Positions 16,942-25,481 of a stretch of 64,000 nucleotides of DNA are shown here, one piece after another. The notes below the pieces were generated by a model. That model worked only from the letters and a program-made list of their open reading frames with translations, was not told the origin of the DNA and searched no databases. Made by a program: the position numbers and the translations under genes. Source of the DNA: Lachnospiraceae bacterium (lineage in GTDB: Bacteria > Bacillota > Clostridia > Lachnospirales > Lachnospiraceae); assembly GCA_015056885.1 (NCBI GenBank), contig SVFL01000003.1, forward strand, positions 1 to 64,000. Direction: 5' to 3'. Numbering within the stretch: position 1 is the first letter of the stretch; each line of letters opens with the position of its first letter.

Positions 16942-19032
16942 ATGGACGTTAGTCAATATCTTGAAATTTTCCTGGATGAGACCAAGGAGCATTTGCAAAA
17001 TCTGAATACTCAGATTCTCAATCTGGAAACAGATGCGGAGAATATGGATACTGTAAATGAGATTTTCCGTGCAGCTCATTCCCTAAAGGGTATGGCTGGT
17101 ACTATGGGTTATAAGCGTATGCAGAACCTGACCCATGATATGGAAAATGTTTTTTCTGAGGTTAGAAACGGCAATATTAAGGTGCAACCTGAGATGGTTG
17201 ATGTTCTGTTCCAGTGTCTTGATGCATTGGAGGAGTATACGGATAATATTCAGCAGACAGCTGATGAGGGCACCAATGATAATGAGCCTCTGATTAAAAT
17301 GTTAAATGATATTATGAATAACAATAAAGCTGAGGCGGCAGTTTCGGCAGAATCCGCGCCCGCACAGAAAACAGAATCTTCCAATGGGGGCGGAGACAAG
17401 AAGTGGAATGATATTGCACTGGACGATTCACAGATTCATGTAATATCAGAAGCGCAGAAACAGGGCAATAACGCTTATGGTCTAACTGTGACGGTACAGG
17501 AAAACTGTATTCTGAAGGCAGCAAGAGCATTTCTTGTATTTAAGGCGCTTGAAGAAAAAGGTGAGATTTTGGTATCTTCTCCCAGCACACAGGATGTTGA
17601 GGATGAGAAGTTTGATCAGGATTTTACGTTGATTGTTGTGTCTGAGAGTCCGTTGGAAGATTTGATTAAGGCAGCATCTAATGTGTCGGAGATAGCAAGT
17701 GTTGTAGGAGAGCCGTTGGTGCTTGAGAACACTAAGAATTATCGTCCGATAGAAACGCCCGAGGAGCCTCAAGTGAAAGAAGCAGATATTAAGGCTCCTG
17801 TTGTGCAGACAGAGAAAACTGCTGCACCTGCACCTGCAGCGAAGGGAAATGATAAGAAGCCTGCAACCGGTAAGCCGGTTGTAAACCGTACAGTTCGTGT
17901 TGATATTGAGAAACTGGATGTTTTGATGAATCTGGTAAGTGAGTTGATTATTGCTAAGAATTCACTTGTTTCTGTAAGTGGTCAGGAACAGAACCATAAT
18001 TCCGGATTCAATGAGCAGATTGAGTATCTTGAGGGTGTTACCACCAATCTTCATGAATCTGTTATGAAAGTTCGAATGGTGCCCATTGAGAGCGTTGTTA
18101 ATAAGTTCCCTCGTATGATTCGTGATTTGTCCAAGACATTGAACAAGAAAATGGAACTTTATATGTCTGGTGAAGAGACAGAACTGGATCGTACGGTTGT
18201 GGACGAGATTGGTGATCCTTTGATGCATCTGCTTCGTAATTCGGCGGATCATGGTTTGGAGAGTGCAGAGGTACGAGCACAAAGAGGTAAGCCCCCTGTT
18301 GGTTCTATTTTCCTGGATGCATATCAGGATGGTAATAACGTTGTAATTGAGGTAAGAGATGACGGTAACGGAATCAATACGGAAGCTGTTAAAAACAAGG
18401 CTCTTGAACGTGGTGTAATTACGCCTGAACAGGCTGCAGGAATGAGTGAGAAGGAGATTATAGATCTTCTGTTCCTTCCCAGCTTCTCTACTGCAAAGCA
18501 GGTTACTGATGTGTCTGGTCGAGGTGTAGGTCTTGATGTGGTTCGTTCCAAAATCGAGTCTCTTTCCGGTGAGATTGAAGTGAAATCTGTTTTAGGTGAA
18601 GGCAGTACATGGACTATTCGACTTCCTCTTACGTTGGCGATTATTCAGGCACTTATGGTTGTTGTTGGTGATGAGAAGTATGCGATTTCTCTTGGTTCCA
18701 TTCAGGCGATTGAAGACATTCTGCCCAGCGACATCAAACTTGTTGAGAACAAAGAAGTTATTAACCTGCGTGGTAATGTAATTCCTTTGATTCGTATGAA
18801 TGAGGTGCTTGACATCGAGAGTAGTGGCAGTCAGGAAGAAAGTCTGATAGTTGTTATTGTCAAGAAGGGTGATAAGACAGCGGGTCTTGTGGTTGATGCA
18901 TTGCTTGGTCAGCAGGAAATCGTTATCAAGTCCCTTGGTTCCTATATCAAACAGTGTAAGTTTATCAGCGGTGCGACAATTCTGGGAGACGGTGAAGTTG
19001 CTCTTATCCTGGATACCAACGCTTTGCTGTAG
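16942..19032 (+). CDS. cheA: Chemotaxis histidine kinase CheA
   Basis: CheA receives receptor signals and phosphorylates CheY. The domain order is: P1 HPt with the phospho-acceptor histidine in FRAAHSLKGMAGTMGY (His46), P2 CheY-binding domain (about 150-265), P3 dimerisation (about 310-370, NRTVRVDIEKLDVLMNLVSE), P4 ATPase (N box HLLRNSADHGLE, G1 VRDDGNGIN, G2 GRGVGLDVV) and P5 CheW-like domain (about 555-690). An in-frame ATG at 16930 overlaps the GGAGGAG ribosome site, so 16942 (MDVSQYLEIF) is preferred, giving 696 residues. The Pro/Ala linkers are typical. Confidence 0.96.
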   Translation: MDVSQYLEIFLDETKEHLQNLNTQILNLETDAENMDTVNEIFRAAHSLKGMAGTMGYKRMQNLTHDMENVFSEVRNGNIKVQPEMVDVLFQCLDALEEYTDNIQQTADEGTNDNEPLIKMLNDIMNNNKAEAAVSAESAPAQKTESSNGGGDKKWNDIALDDSQIHVISEAQKQGNNAYGLTVTVQENCILKAARAFLVFKALEEKGEILVSSPSTQDVEDEKFDQDFTLIVVSESPLEDLIKAASNVSEIASVVGEPLVLENTKNYRPIETPEEPQVKEADIKAPVVQTEKTAAPAPAAKGNDKKPATGKPVVNRTVRVDIEKLDVLMNLVSELIIAKNSLVSVSGQEQNHNSGFNEQIEYLEGVTTNLHESVMKVRMVPIESVVNKFPRMIRDLSKTLNKKMELYMSGEETELDRTVVDEIGDPLMHLLRNSADHGLESAEVRAQRGKPPVGSIFLDAYQDGNNVVIEVRDDGNGINTEAVKNKALERGVITPEQAAGMSEKEIIDLLFLPSFSTAKQVTDVSGRGVGLDVVRSKIESLSGEIEVKSVLGEGSTWTIRLPLTLAIIQALMVVVGDEKYAISLGSIQAIEDILPSDIKLVENKEVINLRGNVIPLIRMNEVLDIESSGSQEESLIVVIVKKGDKTAGLVVDALLGQQEIVIKSLGSYIKQCKFISGATILGDGEVALILDTNALL

Positions 19033-19049
19033 GAAAGGGGGACATATAT

Positions 19050-19544
19050 ATGGATCAGTTGAATGTAAATAAAGATGTAGCAATGTTTAATAGAGATATA
19101 AAGCCTGAACTGGAATCTTTTCAGTATATTGTCATTCGTTTGGGTGAAGAACAGTATGGTATAGATATCCGCTATATTGACAATATTGTCAGAATGCAGA
19201 ATATTACGCGTGTACCGAAGGTCCCTTCATATTTGAAGGGTGTTATCAATCTGCGTGGTGAGGTTATTCCTGTAGTCAGCATTCGTTTAAAGATGGGCTT
19301 GAAGGAAAGTGAACATACCAGAACAACCAGAATTATTATTCTGAAGACAGAAGTTTCCGGCAATCTTGGTATTGTTGTGGATGAAGTGAAAGAGGTAGTT
19401 ACTTTGCGCGAGGATGCCATAGACCGTGTCGCAAGAGAGGGTAGAGATGGCAGAGCCAGCTTTATTAATGGTGTAGGTAAGCACGGGGATGAATTGATTT
19501 CTTTGCTGGAGCTTAATTCTATTACATTGGATGAAATTGTGTGA
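19050..19544 (+). CDS. cheW: Chemotaxis coupling protein CheW
   Basis: CheW is the adaptor linking receptors to CheA. The 164-residue protein is one CheW domain (about 22-158) with QYIVIRLGEEQYGIDIRYID, VPSYLKGVINLRGEVIPVV and NLGIVVDEVKEVV. There is a 20-residue N-terminal extension. AGGAAAGGGGGA lies before the ATG. The gene follows cheA by 17 nt and precedes cheC, matching Bacillus order. No membrane segment or second domain is seen. Confidence 0.96.
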   Translation: MDQLNVNKDVAMFNRDIKPELESFQYIVIRLGEEQYGIDIRYIDNIVRMQNITRVPKVPSYLKGVINLRGEVIPVVSIRLKMGLKESEHTRTTRIIILKTEVSGNLGIVVDEVKEVVTLREDAIDRVAREGRDGRASFINGVGKHGDELISLLELNSITLDEIV

Positions 19545-19567
19545 TGTGTTGATGAAGGAGATACTAT

Positions 19568-20188
19568 ATGAGTGATTTTAGTCTTGAAAAAGTATCGGAA
19601 AATTATATGGATGTTTTAAAGGAACTTGGCAATATTGGTGCGGGCAATGCCATGACGGCATTGTCCCAGATGCTGGGTTGTAAAGTGGACATGAGAGTTC
19701 CACAGATTAAGCTGTTGGAGTTTAAGGAAGTTGGCGCTTTGATGGGCGGCGAGGAGCAGATTATGGTAGGTGTTTTCCTGGGAGTAGAAGGGGATATTAC
19801 CGGAAGTATGATGTTTCTTGTAGAAAAGAATAGTGCTAAGCATCTTATTAATAAGCTTATGATGGGCATGGCTCCGCAAAGTGATGATTTTACAGAGATG
19901 GAACTTTCGGCAATGAAGGAAGTTGGTAATATTATTACGGGAGCTTACTTAAATTCCCTGTCTATGATGACTAATTTAAAGATTTATCCTACACCGCCTG
20001 AACTTGCAGTGGATATGGCAGGGGCAATCTTAAGTGTACCTGCAATTGAGTTTGGCACTGTAGGAGATAATATTCTGTTGATTCAGTCTCAGTTTTTTGA
20101 TGAAGTGGAAATTGATGGATATTTTATTCTCATACCGGATTTGGATTCCTATGCGAAGATTTTGGGGTCATTGGGAATGCCTTTGTAA
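19568..20188 (+). CDS. cheC: CheY-P phosphatase CheC
   Basis: CheC dephosphorylates CheY-P and binds CheD. Both phosphatase helices are intact: LKELGNIGAGNAMTALS (about 17-33) and AMKEVGNIITGAYLNSL (about 115-131), each with Glu and Asn at active positions. Length 206 is normal. AAGGAGATACT precedes the ATG. The next gene, cheD, begins 21 nt after the stop, so the CheC-CheD adaptation pair is encoded together. FliY in this window supplies a second phosphatase at the motor. Confidence 0.95.
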   Translation: MSDFSLEKVSENYMDVLKELGNIGAGNAMTALSQMLGCKVDMRVPQIKLLEFKEVGALMGGEEQIMVGVFLGVEGDITGSMMFLVEKNSAKHLINKLMMGMAPQSDDFTEMELSAMKEVGNIITGAYLNSLSMMTNLKIYPTPPELAVDMAGAILSVPAIEFGTVGDNILLIQSQFFDEVEIDGYFILIPDLDSYAKILGSLGMPL

Positions 20189-20209
20189 AAAAGCGATAGG
20201 GTGATATGG

Positions 20210-20695
20210 ATGAGTGAAATCATTAAAGTAGGAATGGCAGATTTAAAGACCTGTTTAAGTCCCAATGCCCTTACGACACTGGGACTTGGTTCCTGTATAG
20301 GAATTGCAATCAGTGACCCGGTAGCAGGGGTTGGAGGTCTGGCACATATTATGCTTCCTGACAGTACGGCGATACGTAATGGTGGAAATATTGCTAAATT
20401 TGCAGATACCGGAATTACAGAGCTCGTTCGACAGATGGAGGCTCTTGGTGCAAGAAGAACCCGAATGAAGGCCAAATTGGCAGGAGGGGCGACAATGTTT
20501 GCCACGTCGGCAAAATCAGATATGGTGCAAATAGGTCTGAGAAATGCAGAAGCTTCTGCTAAAAAGTTAAAAGAATTAGGGATTCCTGTGGTTGCACAGG
20601 ATACCGGTGCGAATTATGGTCGTACGGTTATTTTTTATCCGGAGACAGGGGCTTATGTCATACGTGCAGTAGGCAAGCCGGAGCGCACCATTTAG
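20210..20695 (+). CDS. cheD: Chemoreceptor glutamine deamidase CheD
   Basis: CheD deamidates receptor glutamines and is sequestered by CheC. The catalytic Cys29 lies in GLGSCIGIAISDP and the catalytic His46 in GLAHIMLPD. The C-terminal portion VVAQDTGANYGRTVIFYPETG is the family end. The start is placed at ATG 20210, with GGTGAT just upstream; an upstream in-frame GTG at 20201 would add MIW only. Length 161 is normal. Pairing with a CheB that lacks its receiver makes CheC/CheD the more likely regulated adaptation route here. Confidence 0.95.
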   Translation: MSEIIKVGMADLKTCLSPNALTTLGLGSCIGIAISDPVAGVGGLAHIMLPDSTAIRNGGNIAKFADTGITELVRQMEALGARRTRMKAKLAGGATMFATSAKSDMVQIGLRNAEASAKKLKELGIPVVAQDTGANYGRTVIFYPETGAYVIRAVGKPERTI

Positions 20696-20726
20696 TAAAG
20701 GTTATGGAAAAGGTACGGTTATTGAT

Positions 20727-20978
20727 ATGTACAGAAGATTTATACCTTTGATTTTGATGCTCACGGCAGGCGCGATAACCTGCATTATTACAATGGTAAG
20801 ACAGTATCCGTTACTTACACAGATGCTGGTGCTTTTTGCGGTTCTTGTATTGTTTTATTTGTTGGGTAATATCATTAAATGGACATTGGATTACTTTGAC
20901 AAAGAAAATGCAAAAAACGTAAGCGAAGAGGGCGAGGTTATCGAGAAGGAGACCGAGAGTAAAGATAAGGATGAGTAA
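20727..20978 (+). CDS. Small two-helix membrane protein of unknown function
   Basis: This 83-residue protein has two hydrophobic segments (about 5-24 and 29-51, the second MLVLFAVLVLFYLLGNIIKW) followed by a charged cytoplasmic tail rich in Glu and Lys (EVIEKETESKDKDE). I do not recognise a named family. It lies between cheD and sigD with short spacing on both sides, so it belongs to the fla/che transcription unit. Codon use resembles its neighbours. A role in motility is only inferred from location. Confidence 0.75.
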   Translation: MYRRFIPLILMLTAGAITCIITMVRQYPLLTQMLVLFAVLVLFYLLGNIIKWTLDYFDKENAKNVSEEGEVIEKETESKDKDE

Positions 20979-21019
20979 GGCCGGTTATACAAATGACGAA
21001 TGAAGGAGGTGGCGGACCA

Positions 21020-21790
21020 GTGGATGAAGCAGGAAAGAAAAAACTTCTGGAGGATTACTCCAAATCACAGTCTCCGGAACTGCGCGAGAAAATCATATTG
21101 GAATACGCACCTTTAGTGAAGGTTGTAGCCGGACGTCTCAGCATGTATTTGGGCTATAATGTTGAATACGAAGATCTGGTCAGCTATGGTATATTTGGGT
21201 TGATAGATGCGATTGATAAATTTGACTATATGAAGGAAGTTAAATTTGAAACTTACGCAAGTCTGAGAATTCGTGGTTCGATTTTGGACCAAATTCGTAA
21301 GATGGACTGGATTCCCCGAACCATCAGACAGAAACAGAAAAAGATTGAATCGGTTATCCGGGAAATTGAACAGGAAACCGGACATGCTGCCAGTGATGAA
21401 GATATAGCAAAAGCACTCGGAATTTCAGATGACGAATATCTGGAATGGCAGTCTCAGATGAAAATTACAGGGCTTGTTTCCCTGAATGAGTATATGGAGC
21501 AGGGAAGTGATGTGTCGCAGGATTATAACAGACATACTACTTCTCATTTTGAGAGTCCGGAGGAAAGGATTGAGAAAACGGAACTGACTGAGGTTTTAGG
21601 AGAGGCGTTACAGCTTCTGACGGAGAAAGAACAGAAGGTAATAACTCTCTATTATTACGAAGAATTGACATTGAAGGAAATTAGCAATATTTTGGAGGTG
21701 TCAGAATCAAGAATTTCCCAGTTGCATACAAGAGCATTACAGAAGATGAAAACGAAGATGGGAAATTATATGGGAATTTTTGCAGGCTAG
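21020..21790 (+). CDS. sigD: Flagellar sigma factor SigD/FliA (sigma-28)
   Basis: This sigma-70 family factor directs late flagellar and chemotaxis promoters. Region 2 is at about residues 15-95 (EYEDLVSYGIFGLIDAID and KFETYASLRIRGSILDQIRK), region 3 at about 95-165 (MDWIPRTIRQKQKKIE), and region 4 at about 185-250 (LTEKEQKVITLYYYEELT, LEVSESRISQLHTRAL). The best start is GTG 21020, preceded by AAGGAGGTGG. The upstream ATG 20993 would translate that ribosome site as GGGG, which suggests it is not the true start. Position after cheD matches Bacillus. Its anti-sigma factor FlgM is not in the window. Confidence 0.95.
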   Translation: MDEAGKKKLLEDYSKSQSPELREKIILEYAPLVKVVAGRLSMYLGYNVEYEDLVSYGIFGLIDAIDKFDYMKEVKFETYASLRIRGSILDQIRKMDWIPRTIRQKQKKIESVIREIEQETGHAASDEDIAKALGISDDEYLEWQSQMKITGLVSLNEYMEQGSDVSQDYNRHTTSHFESPEERIEKTELTEVLGEALQLLTEKEQKVITLYYYEELTLKEISNILEVSESRISQLHTRALQKMKTKMGNYMGIFAG

Positions 21791-21818
21791 TTTTATTTGT
21801 CTGAAAGGGGAATTAATT

Positions 21819-23414
21819 ATGCGGAATGGTTATTTTCAGATAGTAAATGCAGTAGGTGGTGGATATGGAGTAAAGTTTTATCCGCCGGTTGATGGAGGGG
21901 CACCGATTGGTATTGGTGAATTGGTTTCCTGGCTTGATTCGCATGGGATTGCATATGAACTGGCTGTATTAAAACAGTTTTTGGAAGCAGACAAGGAAGT
22001 GACCTGTCATTTCGGCAGAGGGGAATGTCCTGTTATCAATGAGACATACAAATTGGACATCAGTGAAGATAACATGTCGGCGATTGTACGGTTTTATCCT
22101 CCTTCTGAAGGCGGTAGTCGAATGTCTATAAACGAATTTTTGTCTGATTTGCGTTATAAGAAAATTATTTCAGGAATTCAGATGCAGGAGGTTCAGGAAC
22201 ATTTCCAGTCAGAGGGTATTTACTGTACGGATTTGTTGGTGGCGAAGGGCAAGCCTGCCCGGAATGGTACAGATGCGGAAATTGAATATATGTTTAATAC
22301 AGACCTGCGTGTACGTCCGACTATGAATGAGGATGGTAGCGTGGACTATTTTAATTTGAACGTTATTAATCATTGCCATAAGGGGGAGGTACTGGCTCGG
22401 ATTATTCCTGAGGATGAGGGTGAGTACGGTATGGATATTATGGGAAACCGTATTAAACCTCGTGATGTCAAGAAGGCTGTACTTAAACACAGTAACTATG
22501 TAGAGCTTTCCGAGGATAAGATGTCTATTTCTGCTTTGGTTGATGGTCATGTTATGCTCGTGGAAGATAAAGTGTTTGTATCGAATGTCTATGAAGTAGA
22601 AAATGTAGATATGTCTACCGGAAATATCGAGTTTAACGGAAGTGTGCAGGTAAATGGTAATGTTGCTTCTAATTTTTCTATTCATGCCACTGGTAATGTG
22701 ATTATCAATGGTGTGGTGGAAGGTGCACATATCGTTGCCGGTGGTAATATTATCATTGCCCGAGGTATGAATGGAATGTCGAAGGGAGTCTTAGAGGCCG
22801 GTGGCAATATTGTTGCGAAGTTTATTGAGAGTGCCACTGTTTGTGCGGAAAACGGTTATGTAAATGCAGGTTCCATTCTTCACAGCGATGTAACAGCCGG
22901 AGATGAGGTTGTTGTAGATGGTAAGAAAGGTTTTCTGACCGGAGGACATGTTCGTGCAGCCAACCGGATTTGTGTGAAGACATTGGGTGCCGGTATGGGT
23001 GCGGCTACGGTAGTTGAGGTTGGTGTTAATCCTGCATTGCGAATGGAATATAATGACCTTCAAAAAGAAATTACGGAACTGATGAAAGAAATTAAAAGCG
23101 CACAGCCGATATTGGTCAATTTTGCGGAAAAACGGGCGAAAGGAGCTGCTTTTAATCCGGAACAGCTTAATTATATCAAAAACATTGCAAAGACAATGGA
23201 GTCCAATAAACAAAAGCTTATTCAGAAAAATAATAAGCTGCAGGATCTGCAGGTGATTTTTGGTAATCAGAAGCGAGCTTATGTTGAAGTAAGTGGTGAA
23301 GTTTTCCCGGGAACTGTTATTGTAATCGGTGATGTTTCTATGAATGTACAGAGCAGTTATAAGTATTGCAGATTTGTTCGTGAACAGGGAGAGGTTCGCA
23401 TGGGACCTATGTAG
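21819..23414 (+). CDS. FapA/DUF342 family polymer-forming protein
   Basis: This 531-residue protein has an N-terminal FapA domain (about 5-230), with RGECPVINETYKLDISEDNM and repeated FYPP(V/S)(D/E)GG motifs (residues about 17 and 95). A central right-handed beta-helix (about 235-400) shows repeats such as IEFNGSVQVNGNVASNF and EAGGNIVAKFIESA. A C-terminal coiled coil (about 410-480) closes the protein. In Vibrio, FapA-type proteins affect flagellation. Start at ATG 21819 after GAAAGGGG; the upstream TTG 21780 would overlap sigD and is unlikely. Role in this motor is unknown. Confidence 0.88.
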   Translation: MRNGYFQIVNAVGGGYGVKFYPPVDGGAPIGIGELVSWLDSHGIAYELAVLKQFLEADKEVTCHFGRGECPVINETYKLDISEDNMSAIVRFYPPSEGGSRMSINEFLSDLRYKKIISGIQMQEVQEHFQSEGIYCTDLLVAKGKPARNGTDAEIEYMFNTDLRVRPTMNEDGSVDYFNLNVINHCHKGEVLARIIPEDEGEYGMDIMGNRIKPRDVKKAVLKHSNYVELSEDKMSISALVDGHVMLVEDKVFVSNVYEVENVDMSTGNIEFNGSVQVNGNVASNFSIHATGNVIINGVVEGAHIVAGGNIIIARGMNGMSKGVLEAGGNIVAKFIESATVCAENGYVNAGSILHSDVTAGDEVVVDGKKGFLTGGHVRAANRICVKTLGAGMGAATVVEVGVNPALRMEYNDLQKEITELMKEIKSAQPILVNFAEKRAKGAAFNPEQLNYIKNIAKTMESNKQKLIQKNNKLQDLQVIFGNQKRAYVEVSGEVFPGTVIVIGDVSMNVQSSYKYCRFVREQGEVRMGPM

Positions 23415-23496
23415 GATGTTAGTGTTAAAATAATTTTTTGTACAGAACTTTGCGCTTAGCCCCGATTTCCAAATTATTGCAAAGATGGAGGTTATT

Positions 23497-23811
23497 ATGG
23501 GATTTGGCAGAATAGAGTTTACTACTATTGGAAGGGCTCAGGATTATACTACGATTAAGCATAATGAAGATGCGAAAGGCTTTGTGGATCAGACGAATCT
23601 GGGACACCAGGCTGAGCGAACTGCTGAGCAGCGTGCTACCACTGTGACTGACAGCCAGAATTCAGAATGGCAGAACAAGCGTCATGATGCGCGGGAAAAG
23701 GGAACAAATGAGTATTTTGGCGATGGTGGCAAGAAACGCAATAAAAACAAACAGGAAGAAACGGATCGCGTAGTGGTTAAAGGACGTGGCGGTTTTGATA
23801 TGAAGATTTAA
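23497..23811 (+). CDS. Conserved-looking 104-residue hydrophilic protein, unknown
   Basis: This small soluble protein begins MGFGRIEFTTIGRAQDYTTI and is rich in Gln, Asn, Lys and Glu, with a basic segment near the end (KKRNKNKQ) and GGFDMKI at the C-terminus. No signal peptide, membrane segment or catalytic motif is visible. ATG 23497 has GGAGGT upstream; the in-frame ATG at 23485 overlaps that ribosome site. It is in the same direction as the motility genes with an 82-nt spacer. I do not recognise its function. Confidence 0.7.
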   Translation: MGFGRIEFTTIGRAQDYTTIKHNEDAKGFVDQTNLGHQAERTAEQRATTVTDSQNSEWQNKRHDAREKGTNEYFGDGGKKRNKNKQEETDRVVVKGRGGFDMKI

Positions 23812-23896
23812 GAAGATAAAATAAACTTGTTTATTTTGCGAATATTGTGTCTGTGGCCTAATGTTCGTAGAATGTGGAAAGGGTATGGTTTTTTAG

Positions 23897-24667
23897 ATGG
23901 GCATTTTAGAGGTGATACTGCTTCTTGTGGGAGCTGTTCTTGCGGTGCTCAGCTTTGTACTTCCGGTGGCCAAAGATGAGGTTGCTAAGGAGACAAAGGT
24001 GTTGGCAAAAGAAGAAATTAAATCGATGGTTGATTCGGAGATGGATGGTATCCGACAGCATATGGATGATGTAGTTGATGAGGCAATAGGGTATGCTGTT
24101 GAGAAGACAGAACGTTCTCTGGAGAGACTTACCAATGAGAAAATCATGGCTGTGAATGAATATTCTGATACTGTTTTGCAGGAAATTCATAAAAATCACG
24201 AGGAAGCCATGTTTTTGTATGATATGCTCAATACGAAACATGATAATTTGAAGGATACGGTAATGGAGGCTGATAAGGCTGTACAGGAAGCAAAAGCGGC
24301 CATGGAAAAGATGGCTCCTATGCAGGAGAGCCTTGCGGCAGAACCCCGGATTCAGCCGGCTGAATTTGAGCATTTGGATGTTAGTATGATATCCGGTATA
24401 TCTAAACAGGAAAATGAGCAGGTTTCTGACACGGAAACCGGAGCAGAAGAAATACGGGATGTTCACCAAAAATCAAGAAGCGAACGATTGGCAGAAGCAA
24501 TTAAGGAATGGGATTTTCTGGCGGCCTCCACCAATTCGGAAGCGAACAACAATGATCGTATTTTGGAATTGCACAAGCAAGGAAAGTCTACAGTGGCCAT
24601 TGCAAAAGAGCTTGGCCTGGGTGTTGGCGAAGTGAAGCTTGTAATTGATTTGTATAAAAACTCTTAG
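23897..24667 (+). CDS. Membrane-anchored coiled-coil protein with C-terminal HTH (DUF6115-like; SwrB-like position)
   Basis: An N-terminal membrane helix (about 3-23, ILEVILLLVGAVLAVLSFVL) is followed by a long coiled coil (about 30-145, with repeated Glu/Lys heptads such as SLERLTNEKIMAVNEYSD). A C-terminal helix-turn-helix-like module follows (about 215-256, ILELHKQGKSTVAIAKELGL). The end resembles the domain I know as DUF6115 in clostridial flagellar loci. In Bacillus subtilis the gene after sigD is swrB, a single-pass membrane coiled-coil protein that promotes FliF/FliP-dependent assembly; the same topology and place suggest an analogous role, but this is inference. Confidence 0.75.
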   Translation: MGILEVILLLVGAVLAVLSFVLPVAKDEVAKETKVLAKEEIKSMVDSEMDGIRQHMDDVVDEAIGYAVEKTERSLERLTNEKIMAVNEYSDTVLQEIHKNHEEAMFLYDMLNTKHDNLKDTVMEADKAVQEAKAAMEKMAPMQESLAAEPRIQPAEFEHLDVSMISGISKQENEQVSDTETGAEEIRDVHQKSRSERLAEAIKEWDFLAASTNSEANNNDRILELHKQGKSTVAIAKELGLGVGEVKLVIDLYKNS

Positions 24668-24688
24668 TATAGAATAATAGAGGATAGT

Positions 24689-25216
24689 ATGAAACTTAAG
24701 TATTATTTACGAGGATTGGCAGTAGGTGTAATTCTGACTACCATCATAATAACAATTGCCAATGCGGATAACAAACCAATGACAGATGCGGAAGTGCGTA
24801 AGCGGGCATTGGAACTTGGGATGGTAGAAAGTTCGTCATTAAAATTAACAGATGTGGGTGAGAGCACACAACAGTCTTCATCTGAGCCGGAAAGCAAGGA
24901 GACGGTTGTTGAGTCTGAATCTTCATCAGAGAGTAAGGAAACAAGCGTGGAAGAAGATTCTTCTGTAGAAACTTCACCGGAATCTTCTGAGCCGGAAAGT
25001 GCAGTCGGGGGAGAACCGGTGCTCATTACAATTAAGAGCGGTGACAGTTCTTACACGGTCAGCAAGGCTCTTGCTGCGGCAGGGCTGGTGGAAGATGCGG
25101 TAGAATACGACAATTATTTGTGTAATAACGGATATTCCCGTAGAATTCGTACCGGAACCTATGAGATTACACTGGGTATGTCCTACGAGGAAATTGCCAA
25201 AATAATCGCAGGATAG
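24689..25216 (+). CDS. Membrane protein with MltG/YceG-like N-terminal module only
   Basis: The N-terminal membrane helix (about 6-26) is followed by a Ser/Glu-rich disordered linker (about 50-112). A compact C-terminal module (about 115-175) contains VLITIKSGDSSYTVSKAL and YSRRIRTGTYEITLGMSYEE. This module looks like the LysM-like N-terminal part of the endolytic transglycosylase MltG/YceG. The catalytic transglycosylase domain is absent, so wall binding rather than cleavage is the likely job. It is the last gene before the terminator of the flagellar unit. Confidence 0.72.
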   Translation: MKLKYYLRGLAVGVILTTIIITIANADNKPMTDAEVRKRALELGMVESSSLKLTDVGESTQQSSSEPESKETVVESESSSESKETSVEEDSSVETSPESSEPESAVGGEPVLITIKSGDSSYTVSKALAAAGLVEDAVEYDNYLCNNGYSRRIRTGTYEITLGMSYEEIAKIIAG

Positions 25217-25262
25217 CTTTTGACTGATTTTAGAAAAAAGAAAATAAAAAATATTTGGAAAC

Positions 25263-25297
25263 CACAAGAAACCCCTTGCAATAAGGGGTTTCTTGTG
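25263..25297 (+). terminator. Terminator hairpin of the fla/che operon
   Basis: Perfect 15-bp stem, 25263-25277 with 25283-25297, and a 5-nt loop (GCAAT). The stem is strong (CACAAGAAACCCCTT). The following T-run is poor (TTATACTG) because that sequence also serves as the -10 of the rpsB promoter. Confidence 0.8.
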
Positions 25298-25304
25298 TTA
25301 TACT
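25276..25304 (+). promoter_or_regulatory. Candidate rpsB promoter, interleaved with the upstream terminator
   Basis: TTGCAA (25276-25281) and TATACT (25299-25304) with 17-bp spacing. The -35 element is the loop of the terminator hairpin. A leader of about 170 nt follows before the rpsB ATG. It has possible long-range pairing (CGATGA near 25340 with TCATCG near 25402) and could hold an S2 autoregulatory leader; no known leader class was identified. Confidence 0.55.
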
Positions 25305-25481
25305 GTCCTAGTTGTGACTAAAAAACACGCATTCCGATTCGATGATGGTGTTTTGGATGCAGAGAAACTGTTTTGACAGGATCTGTTGCAGAAGAAATCG
25401 TCATCGGAGTTAACCGGGTTTTTAACGCAGATTCGGCGGAAAAGGAAGTGCGGAAGATTTTAACCAAACGGAGGTAAAGAC

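Noticed and set aside
20993..21019. Upstream ATG as the sigD start
   Set aside because: The extra codons translate the AAGGAGGTGG ribosome site as GGGG; the GTG at 21020 is correctly spaced.
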